Below are positions 1 to 4,708 of a stretch of DNA of 6,048 bases, one piece after another. The position numbers were made by a program, and so were the translations under genes. Below the pieces are notes generated by a model. It ran no database searches. It was not told the DNA's origin and was given only the letters and a program-made list of their open reading frames with translations. This DNA is from Lachnospiraceae bacterium UBA4380. Its GTDB lineage: Bacteria > Bacillota > Clostridia > Lachnospirales > Lachnospiraceae. The first letter of the stretch is position 1. The number at the start of each line of letters is the position of its first letter. The stretch covers positions 1,714-7,761 of the forward strand of contig DGRU01000063.1 of the NCBI GenBank assembly GCA_002390025.1, in the 5' to 3' direction.

Positions 1-99
1 CTTTTTCGCGTGACAGCGGATCTGCTCCAGTACAACAGGTTTGATACCGGTATTTAAAAGATTTTCTGCCCGAGCCTGGTATTTTGTGCTTAAGTTCAT
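1..99 (-). CDS. Unrecognised protein, N-terminal fragment (33 codons)
   Basis: An ATG at 97-99 on the minus strand opens a frame with no stop to the left edge of the window. It is preceded, 8 nt away, by a GGGAG ribosome binding site (plus-strand 108-112). The visible residues begin MNLSTKYQARAENLL and continue with NTGIKPVVLEQIRCHAKK. This is soluble and amphipathic, with no signal peptide or membrane segment and no motif I can assign to a family. It lies about 93 bp downstream of the oxidoreductase stop, with no convincing terminator between, so it is probably the fourth gene of the leftward operon. By context it may be another enzyme of the same sugar pathway, but the fragment is too short to name. 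Its reality rests on the ribosome binding site, the open frame and the operon position. Confidence 0.6.
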   Translation of the reverse strand, partial: MNLSTKYQARAENLLNTGIKPVVLEQIRCHAKK

Positions 100-192
100 T
101 TTTCCGACTCCCGATTGTCTGTCGATCACTTTCCAATAAGCTGGATTACAAGTCCCTGTTTTGCTTCGAACATTGAATCCCGGGCTTTATTC

Positions 193-1251
193 TTAAAAAA
201 GCTCTGCCGTGGCCTCCTCCAGGATCCGCATCTGGGTCATGGTCTGCTCCTCACTCACCAGCGGGGCAGCCCCGTTCAGGATCGTCTCGTAGAGATGGTC
301 ATAATAGATCCCATAATCGCCGGGCACTGACTCCACTTTGCACTCCTGATAGCGGCCGTTCTCATCGTAGAAGGACAGGATGCCGTAATCGTCGGGAGTA
401 TCGAGACCGAAATCGGCATGATCGGGAAGATAGAACTTCTTCAGGTCCGCTTCCTGCCGATCCTTCTGCGCTTTTACAAACACTCCCCTGCGTCCGTAAA
501 CGACAAAGCTGGGACGCTCCTTGGCGCGGAAGTAACTGGATTTTACGGATACCTTGAGTCCGCCGGGCATAACGTCGAATTTATCTGTCCCTTTTTCGTA
601 ATAGAGGTCCAGATCAAAATAGTCGTTCATCCGTCCCTGTCCCAGCATCTGACGGACATCATAGTGGTGAGAATCCGGAATACCGAAATAAGAGAGCACC
701 TGATCTACTGTGTGGCAGGCATGGCTGTAGACAAAGGAGTCGGCTCTGACATATTCTGCGGCCTTCTCCGGAACCTCCGGCCGGTAGTAGTCAAAGCTCA
801 TTTCCACCTCGGTAATCTCCCCGAGTTTTCCGGACTCAATGACCTTCTGGACGGTCAGAAAATCGCTGTCAAAGCGCCGGTTCTGGTAGCACTGAATCTT
901 CACGCCCTTTTCCCTTGCCAGATCAAACAGGGCCTGTGCCTCCTCTGCACTGTGGGTAAAGGGTTTCTCGACGACGACATTTTTCCCTGCCTCGATGATC
1001 TGTCTGGCTGCCATGGCATGGGCCTGTGGAGGCGTGGTGACGACAATGACATCGATCTCCGGATCCTGCAACAGCTCTTCCACGTTATCAGTGTAATAAA
1101 CGCCTTCCCACTTGGCCCAGTCATCCCGCAGACGGCGGGCATAAATGGTCTTGACCCGGATCCTGTCCTTTCTCCTCATCAGGAAGGGAATATGGTATCT
1201 GTTGGTGCTCTTTCCGTTTCCATAGTATCCGATCGTCAATATCTTCTTCAT
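193..1251 (-). CDS. Gfo/Idh/MocA family oxidoreductase, YhhX/IolW-like
   Basis: Predicted cytoplasmic NAD(P)-dependent sugar or polyol dehydrogenase, 352 residues, the usual length of the family. The N-terminal Rossmann domain (about 1-120) has the nucleotide-binding loop GYYGNGKSTNRYHIPF at 8-23 and the family EKP motif at 95-97, with the likely catalytic Lys96. The second half carries YQNRRFDSDF (122-131), DYYRPE and HTVDQ (180-184). These signatures closely match E. coli YhhX (GFGKSTTRYHLPY, YQNRRFDS, DYYRP, HTMDQ) and, less closely, B. subtilis IolW/YvaA, an NADPH-dependent scyllo-inositol dehydrogenase; both comparisons are from memory. The glycine loop appears one residue longer than in YhhX. 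The ATG overlaps the HAD stop as ATGA, and an AGGAGA site (plus-strand 1262-1267) sits 10 nt upstream inside the HAD gene, so translational coupling is likely. Family is certain; substrate and cofactor are not. Confidence 0.93.
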   Translation of the reverse strand: MKKILTIGYYGNGKSTNRYHIPFLMRRKDRIRVKTIYARRLRDDWAKWEGVYYTDNVEELLQDPEIDVIVVTTPPQAHAMAARQIIEAGKNVVVEKPFTHSAEEAQALFDLAREKGVKIQCYQNRRFDSDFLTVQKVIESGKLGEITEVEMSFDYYRPEVPEKAAEYVRADSFVYSHACHTVDQVLSYFGIPDSHHYDVRQMLGQGRMNDYFDLDLYYEKGTDKFDVMPGGLKVSVKSSYFRAKERPSFVVYGRRGVFVKAQKDRQEADLKKFYLPDHADFGLDTPDDYGILSFYDENGRYQECKVESVPGDYGIYYDHLYETILNGAAPLVSEEQTMTQMRILEEATAELF

Positions 1252-1910
1252 TCTGTGTCATTCTCCTTTTTTAAAAATTCCATGACCTCCTCGATCCTGT
1301 CAGCCACCAGGCACATCCGGCGCAGCTCATCGGTCGGTCCGGTCAGGTCCGGAACCATGACCACCTTTACTCCTGCGCCATAGGCGCTCCTGACCCCGTT
1401 CGGCGAATCCTCGATTGCCAGGCACTCGCCGGGGTCCAGCCCCAGCTTCCTGCAGGCAAAGAGATAGACATCAGGAAAGGGCTTGCCCCGCTTCACCTCT
1501 TTTACCGACACAAAGCCGTCAAAATAGTGTCCAATCCCCAGTCTTTCCAGCTCCGGCATTTTTTCCTCCGGTCTTGAGGAAGTCACGATGACTTTCCTGA
1601 CCGGTAATTCTCTGCTCTTTTCAAGAAAAGCTTTTACACCGGGCTTGAGTTCATAGGTGTGCTCTGTCAGGAACTCCTTCATCAGAATTTTGCGCCGTGC
1701 CCGAATCCGGTCATAGGCACCTTCCTCGCCCGCGGCTTCATCAACGATCCTGCGGGCGATCGAAGAGTCGCAGCTCCTGAGCCGGAGAACGACGTCTTCC
1801 TTGAGAGGATGACCGAGCTCCTCTGCCGCCTGCATCCAGAACCGCCTGTATTCTTTCTCCGAGTCCAAAATGACCCCGTCAAGGTCAAACAAGATTGCTT
1901 TTGTCTGCAT
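1248..1910 (-). CDS. HAD superfamily (subfamily IA) phosphatase / beta-phosphoglucomutase-like
   Basis: Soluble 220-residue HAD hydrolase of the beta-phosphoglucomutase or sugar-phosphatase type. All four HAD motifs are visible: FDLDGV with nucleophile Asp9 and general acid Asp11; VTSS at 109-112; Lys143 in KRGKPFPD; and the Mg-binding acidic motif IEDSPNGV with Glu167 and Asp168. Residues of about 17-90 form the small helical cap that selects substrate. The typical beta-PGM cap sequence is not apparent, so a sugar- or polyol-phosphate phosphatase is at least as likely as a mutase. The ATG at 1908-1910 is chosen because GGAGGGAG lies just upstream and the DLDG motif begins at the normal distance. 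An in-frame GTG at 2007-2009 would add 33 residues encoded by a repeat and is rejected. The stop overlaps the next gene by 4 bp. In this operon it may dephosphorylate or isomerise an aldolase-related intermediate (inference). Confidence 0.92.
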   Translation of the reverse strand: MQTKAILFDLDGVILDSEKEYRRFWMQAAEELGHPLKEDVVLRLRSCDSSIARRIVDEAAGEEGAYDRIRARRKILMKEFLTEHTYELKPGVKAFLEKSRELPVRKVIVTSSRPEEKMPELERLGIGHYFDGFVSVKEVKRGKPFPDVYLFACRKLGLDPGECLAIEDSPNGVRSAYGAGVKVVMVPDLTGPTDELRRMCLVADRIEEVMEFLKKENDTE

Positions 1911-1925
1911 TGCTCTCCCTCCGCG
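1904..1925 (-). promoter_or_regulatory. Ribosome binding site deciding the HAD start
   Basis: On the minus strand, GGAGGGAG precedes the ATG at 1908-1910 by about 5 nt. No comparable site precedes the upstream in-frame GTG at 2007-2009. This supports the 220-residue form of the HAD protein. Confidence 0.8.
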
Positions 1926-1931
1926 GGTTGA

Positions 1932-2003
1932 AGGGGACGGTCCGGGAGAAGACAGGGAGGAGACAGGGGACGGTTCTGTGTCCTCCCCGAACCGTCCCCT
2001 GTC
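1932..2003. repeat. REP-like palindromic element between aldolase and HAD genes
   Basis: A perfect 15-bp inverted repeat, GACAGGGGACGGTTC at 1962-1976 and its complement at 1989-2003, encloses a 12-nt loop. A further partial copy of the arm, AGGGGACGGT at 1932-1941, can pair with 1991-2000 as an alternative. The element begins 2 nt after the aldolase stop codon and ends before the HAD ribosome binding site. GGGGACGGTTC-type palindromes are, from memory, dispersed in many Clostridia genomes, so this is probably a mobile intergenic repeat. In the leftward transcript it would form a strong hairpin without a U-tract, so it could slow 3' decay of the aldolase message or cause partial polarity rather than full termination. 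Confidence 0.8.
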
Positions 2004-2005
2004 CC

Positions 2006-2833
2006 TCACATAAACACAGTCATGGCCTTCTCCGCGTCCGCCTGCATTGCTTTCTGTGCCGCAAATGCGAGGTCGTGGAAGAAAGTCACATCTTCCTTTG
2101 CCAGAAGTTCCTGAACCGCCCGGGTTCCTGCATTGGACATATAGGTGTAGTAATTGATCTTGCGAATGCCTGCCCTGATCGCTCTGCGGTAATCTTCCGC
2201 CGAAACACCGCTCCCGCCGTGCATGACAAGGGGCAGGCCCGTCTTCTCTGAAATGATGCGCACTCTCTCCAGGTCAAGCATGGGTTTTGCTTTGTAGATG
2301 CCGTGTGCCGTGCCAAAGCTGGGCGCGAGCGCATCGATCCCTGTCTCCCTACAAAACTCCACCGCCTGCGCCGGATCGGTATATACGGGTCCCGAAGCCG
2401 CCGCGCCTCCCTCTCGGGAGGGCATTGCCCCGAGCTCCGCCTCAACGCCGGCATTGAAGTTCCTGGCCATTGCCACTGCTTTCTTTGTATTCGCGAGGTT
2501 CTCTTCATAGGGAAGAAGGCTCCCGTCGTACATGATGCCGGTAAATCCGATCTCCAGAGACCTCTCGATGTATTCGAGAGTCTCGCCGTGATCGAGTTGA
2601 ACGCAGACCGGCACGCCGGCCTTCTCTGCGGCCTGCACCATTACAGGACCGATCTTTTCGAGCGGAGAAATACTCTCGTGCAGCTCCGCGTGGGAGATGA
2701 TCACAGGCGTACCCAGCTTCTGAGCCGCGTCGATCACAGCCAGCAGACATTCCAGGTTGGGCGTATTGAAAGCACCGACCGCACATTTTCTTTCTTCCGC
2801 GATCGCAAGGATTTCCTTCAGGTTAACAAGCAT
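2006..2833 (-). CDS. Class II ketose-bisphosphate aldolase (FBA/TBA/IolJ-type)
   Basis: Zinc-dependent class II aldolase, 275 residues, cytoplasmic, a single TIM barrel. It is expected to cleave a ketose phosphate or bisphosphate to dihydroxyacetone phosphate or a related C3 unit plus an aldehyde. Visible family features are GAFNTPN near the N-terminus (20-26), catalytic Asp81 and zinc His82 in QLDHGE, YDGS (102-105), Glu132 in GVEAELG, zinc His177 in FGTAHGIY, and zinc His205 in MHGGSGV. The phosphate-binding segment reads INYYTYMS (226-233) where FbaA has NIDTD and KbaY/GatY have NVATE. Asn227 and Thr230 are kept and the middle positions are aromatic. The sequence could therefore be a fructose-, tagatose- or 2-deoxy-5-keto-gluconate-phosphate aldolase, and the pathway is not settled. 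An AAGGAGG site lies 7 nt before the ATG. It is the first gene of the leftward operon. Confidence 0.93.
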   Translation of the reverse strand: MLVNLKEILAIAEERKCAVGAFNTPNLECLLAVIDAAQKLGTPVIISHAELHESISPLEKIGPVMVQAAEKAGVPVCVQLDHGETLEYIERSLEIGFTGIMYDGSLLPYEENLANTKKAVAMARNFNAGVEAELGAMPSREGGAAASGPVYTDPAQAVEFCRETGIDALAPSFGTAHGIYKAKPMLDLERVRIISEKTGLPLVMHGGSGVSAEDYRRAIRAGIRKINYYTYMSNAGTRAVQELLAKEDVTFFHDLAFAAQKAMQADAEKAMTVFM

Positions 2834-2920
2834 TTATGGGCCTCCTTCTTCGGGTCATTCTTACATGTTTATGTCGTATTTAGCAGTATTTCCTTGAGCT
2901 TTCGGCTTTCGGAAATCGTC

Positions 2921-2934
2921 AACACACTTGTGTT
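2921..2934. promoter_or_regulatory. 14-bp palindrome, candidate operator of the leftward operon
   Basis: AACACACTTGTGTT is a perfect inverted repeat (AACACA and TGTGTT around CT). It lies immediately downstream of the candidate leftward -10 and would cover the start of transcription, the position expected for a repressor site. It is unrelated in sequence to the 20-bp palindromes elsewhere in the region. A 14-bp dyad of this kind can arise by chance, so function is unproven. Confidence 0.4.
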
Positions 2935-2935
2935 C

Positions 2936-2944
2936 ATGATACCA
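2936..2944 (-). promoter_or_regulatory. Candidate extended -10 promoter for the leftward operon
   Basis: On the minus strand the sequence TGGTATCAT fits an extended -10 element (TGn followed by TATCAT). The -35 region is poor (GCTCAG at 17-nt spacing) and falls at the edge of the first 44-bp repeat, which fits an activator-dependent or extended -10 promoter. Transcription would begin near 2929, leaving a leader of about 95 nt before the aldolase ATG. Confidence 0.4.
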
Positions 2945-2956
2945 TATTTTCCGACT

Positions 2957-3074
2957 GCCTGAGCTGTTTGCCAGCCACTCTTTATAAAAAAGTAATTTAA
3001 GCTTGACCTGTCTGCCAGTCACTCTTGATAAAAAAGTAATTTGAGCTTGAACTGTATACCAGCCACTCTTTATA
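2957..3074. repeat. 44-bp tandem direct repeat, about 2.6 copies
   Basis: Copies start at 2957, 3001 and 3045; the third is truncated after about 30 bp. Shared blocks include GCYTGA, CTGT, CCAGYCACTCTT and ATAAAAAAGTAATTTRAGC. The marker CCAGYCACTC recurs at 2971, 3015 and 3059, exactly 44 bp apart, close to four helical turns, so equivalent sites would face the same side of the DNA. Copy 2 contains TTGACC (3003-3008), 17 nt, then TGATAA (3026-3031), and copy 3 contains TTGAAC (3047-3052) followed by a TATATA-like box. The repeats could therefore be duplicated rightward promoters or phased binding sites upstream of the leftward promoter. Which of these applies cannot be settled from sequence. 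Confidence 0.75.
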
Positions 3075-3217
3075 TAAACGCTTTTAATATAAGGTGATTA
3101 AAAAAGTAAATGCAGATCTGCAGTACACTGTGACTCTGTTTGTTTTCAGGTTTCCTGCCTGCATCCTTCAGGCTGCGCACAGGCTCACGGTCGGGTTCCG
3201 GGCAATAATCGCGCTTT

Positions 3218-3237
3218 TAACGAGTACGTACTCGTTA
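3218..3237. promoter_or_regulatory. 20-bp perfect palindrome, operator copy 1
   Basis: TAACGAGTACGTACTCGTTA is fully self-complementary with a central CG. It is identical to the copy at 3341-3360, with centres 123 bp apart. No good promoter directly adjoins it, so it may be a remote looping operator or serve a weak leftward promoter. The symmetric form fits a dimeric LacI-type repressor (central CpG) or a TetR-type repressor; the family is inference. Confidence 0.75.
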
Positions 3238-3313
3238 GTATTTCACAAATTCCCCACTGCGTTTTTATCCAATTGTCACAAAAATAAAAAATATCAAAAA
3301 TAGCTCTTGCAAT

Positions 3314-3342
3314 TTGTCGATATACAGTCTATTTTATATTTA
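3314..3342 (+). promoter_or_regulatory. Candidate promoter of the IolG-like operon
   Basis: TTGTCG at 3314-3319, a 17-nt spacer and TATTTA at 3337-3342 form a plausible sigma-A promoter; TATATT at 3335-3340 is an alternative -10 with a short 15-nt spacer. Transcription would start near 3349, giving a leader of about 170 nt. The palindrome at 3341-3360 overlaps the -10 and the start site, so binding there would block initiation. Confidence 0.55.
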
Positions 3343-3360
3343 ACGAGTACGTACTCGTTA
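3341..3360. promoter_or_regulatory. 20-bp perfect palindrome, operator copy 2
   Basis: This is an exact second copy of TAACGAGTACGTACTCGTTA, and flanking T and A extend the dyad to 22 bp (3340-3361). Its overlap with the rightward -10 and start site is the classic arrangement for repression. The exact duplication of a 20-bp palindrome within 123 bp is far beyond chance, making it the best-supported operator in the window. Confidence 0.82.
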
Positions 3361-3383
3361 ACAACGATACCGATATCTTAAGT

Positions 3384-3403
3384 TTACGATTTCGTACTCG
3401 TTA
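3384..3403. promoter_or_regulatory. Degenerate palindrome, operator copy 3
   Basis: This stretch matches the 20-bp palindrome at 17 of 20 positions. The right half, CGTACTCGTTA, is intact and the left half carries three changes. Its centre is 43 bp (about four helical turns) from copy 2, inside the leader of the rightward transcript, so it could act as a cooperative auxiliary or roadblock site. Confidence 0.65.
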
Positions 3404-3521
3404 CCGCAGTCAGAGGCTAATGGAATTAACGTATATTCGTTTATTTTTTTGAACATCAAAACAAGCTCGGACATTTTGAAACCATAACCTATCCAATACC
3501 TGCAGAAAGGGGAAAACAATC

Positions 3522-4529
3522 ATGGCAGAACTGAGAATCGGACTCATCGGAACAGGCGCGATCGGCCGCACACACATCGACCGCATCAACAACAAGCTTC
3601 AGGGAGGCAAGGTGGTCGCCTGCGCGGATCCCGCAAGTGAATTCGGGCTTTCCGTAGCACAGAAAATGGGACTGAAAGGCTACGCAGATCCCATCGAGAT
3701 GATCAATGATCCCGACATCGACGCCATCATCAACACAACTGCCGACCAGTTCCACGAGCAGTTCGTACTCGCCGCAATCGCGGCAGGCAAGTACATCTTC
3801 TGCGAGAAGCCTCTGGCTCCCAAGGCAGACGCCTGCAAACGCATCGTCGATGCCGAGATGGCCGGCGGCAAAAAGCTGGTCCAGGTCGGATTCATGCGCC
3901 GCTATGATCCCGGATACAAGCAGCTCAAGGAAGCGATTGAGACCCGCAAGTACGGCGAGCCCCTCCTTCTGCACTGCGCACACCGCAATCCCAGCGTTCC
4001 GGAGAGCTACGACACCCCCATGGCAGTTGAGAACTCCATGATCCATGAGATCGATGTTCTTCGCTGGCTGCTCGGCGAGAACTACGCGACCGCAGAGGTC
4101 CGCTTCGCAAAGGATACCCGCCGGACACATGCCAAGCTCCGCGATCCGCAGATCATGATCCTCACGACCCGCTCCGGTGTCCGCATCGATGTTGAGGCAT
4201 TCGTCAACAACGGCAACAACTACGAGATCAAGTGCGAAGTCGTCTGCGAAGACGCTGTCCTCAATCTCCCTGAACCTGCAAATATCACCGTTACCGCCAA
4301 TGCCACCAAGGGCATTGCAATCCATAAAGACTGGTCCACAAGATTCGTCGAGGCATACAACACCGAATTCCAGTCCTGGATCAACGCCACCAAGGAAGGC
4401 CGCGTCGACGGACCCACCTCCTGGGACGGCTACCTGGGTCAGGTCACTGCAGCAGCAGCCTCCAGAGCCCGCGATACACAGACCATCGTGGAGATCCCCT
4501 TCGAAGAAACTCCTGAATTCTATAAATAA
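3522..4529 (+). CDS. iolG: Inositol 2-dehydrogenase-like oxidoreductase (IolG family)
   Basis: NAD-dependent Gfo/Idh/MocA enzyme of 335 residues, closest by eye to myo-inositol 2-dehydrogenase, which oxidises inositol to 2-keto-inositol in the cytoplasm. The Rossmann domain starts with RIGLIGTGAIGRTH (5-18); EKPL at 95-98 supplies catalytic Lys96; and QVGFMRRYDPGY, EPLLLHCAHRNP and IHEIDVLRWLL match B. subtilis IolG nearly block for block. His175 corresponds to catalytic His176 of that enzyme. However, the residue aligned with its catalytic Asp172 is Asn171 here (codon AAC at 4032-4034). The C-terminal domain keeps GPTSWDGY and ends PEFYK as in IolG. The start has an AAAGGGG site 9 nt upstream and agrees with the family N-terminus. 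It is the first gene of the rightward operon, under the 20-bp palindromes. Family is sure; the exact polyol or sugar is not. Confidence 0.9.
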   Translation: MAELRIGLIGTGAIGRTHIDRINNKLQGGKVVACADPASEFGLSVAQKMGLKGYADPIEMINDPDIDAIINTTADQFHEQFVLAAIAAGKYIFCEKPLAPKADACKRIVDAEMAGGKKLVQVGFMRRYDPGYKQLKEAIETRKYGEPLLLHCAHRNPSVPESYDTPMAVENSMIHEIDVLRWLLGENYATAEVRFAKDTRRTHAKLRDPQIMILTTRSGVRIDVEAFVNNGNNYEIKCEVVCEDAVLNLPEPANITVTANATKGIAIHKDWSTRFVEAYNTEFQSWINATKEGRVDGPTSWDGYLGQVTAAAASRARDTQTIVEIPFEETPEFYK

Positions 4530-4610
4530 TCCGCAGAATACTGATCAATCGATTCTGAACAGCAAATCCATACAATCATCTGTTCATACTGTAATCCCTG
4601 TAAAAACCGC

Positions 4611-4634
4611 CTGCTCACACCCTGATGAGAGCAG
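4611..4634 (+). other. Possible weak hairpin upstream of the TIM-barrel gene
   Basis: CTGCTC at 4611-4616 can pair with GAGCAG at 4629-4634 across a 12-nt loop. Alone it is marginal. It is listed because GCAGCC at 4631-4636 could instead pair with GGCTG at 4670-4674 of the next hairpin, so two exclusive folds are possible. Confidence 0.25.
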
Positions 4635-4648
4635 CCGATTTACCCCCT

Positions 4649-4674
4649 CAGCCGGGGATCCCCGTCCCCGGCTG
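4649..4674 (+). terminator. GC-rich hairpin before the TIM-barrel gene (not a typical terminator)
   Basis: CAGCCGGGGA at 4649-4658 pairs perfectly with TCCCCGGCTG at 4665-4674 across a 6-nt loop. It has no following T-run, so it is not a standard intrinsic terminator. It lies 17 nt before the ribosome binding site of the next gene and 120 nt after the IolG-like stop. It may tune expression between the two genes, by attenuation, an RNA processing boundary or protection of the upstream message. Confidence 0.55.
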
Positions 4675-4690
4675 TACCCTCCCCATAATC

Positions 4691-4700
4691 AGAAAGGAGA
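4691..4700 (+). promoter_or_regulatory. Ribosome binding site deciding the TIM-barrel start
   Basis: AGAAAGGAGA lies 8 nt before the ATG at 4709. The upstream in-frame ATG at 4625 has no such site and would translate the GC-rich hairpin, so the 321-residue form starting MKLSICTD is preferred. Confidence 0.85.
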
Positions 4701-4708
4701 CCCTATCC

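Larger units (their letters stand above)
2834..3521. other. Divergent intergenic control region (688 bp)
   Basis: This AT-rich stretch separates the two divergent operons and contains no convincing gene. From left to right it holds the aldolase ribosome binding site, a 14-bp palindrome, a candidate leftward promoter, 44-bp direct repeats, a 20-bp palindrome, a candidate rightward promoter overlapped by a second identical palindrome, a third degenerate palindrome, and the ribosome binding site of the IolG-like gene (AAAGGGG at 3506-3512, 9 nt before the ATG). Its length and number of sites suggest integrated control of both operons. Confidence 0.8.

Noticed and set aside
418..1383. Long plus-strand frame opposite the oxidoreductase and HAD genes
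   Set aside because: Shadow of two well-supported minus-strand genes; no family features or ribosome binding site.
1911..2009. N-terminal extension of the HAD protein from GTG at 2007-2009
   Set aside because: The 33 added residues are encoded by the palindromic repeat and are low in complexity; a good ribosome binding site and the conserved motif support the ATG at 1908-1910.
2917..2922. TTGACG as a leftward -35 box
   Set aside because: No -10-like hexamer at 16-18 nt downstream on the minus strand.
3094..3303. 69-codon open frame in the control region (GTG start)
   Set aside because: No ribosome binding site, no recognisable protein features, and it runs through the operator palindrome; most likely chance.
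3427..3441. A fourth operator-like dyad (AACG and CGTT around TATATT)
   Set aside because: Only 4-bp arms with a different spacing from the 20-bp palindrome; within chance in AT-rich sequence.
3489..4325. Minus-strand frame opposite the IolG-like gene
   Set aside because: Antisense shadow; the plus-strand protein matches IolG along its whole length.
4625..4708. Upstream ATG for the TIM-barrel protein
   Set aside because: No ribosome binding site, a proline-rich extension translated from a hairpin, and a strong site directly before the ATG at 4709.
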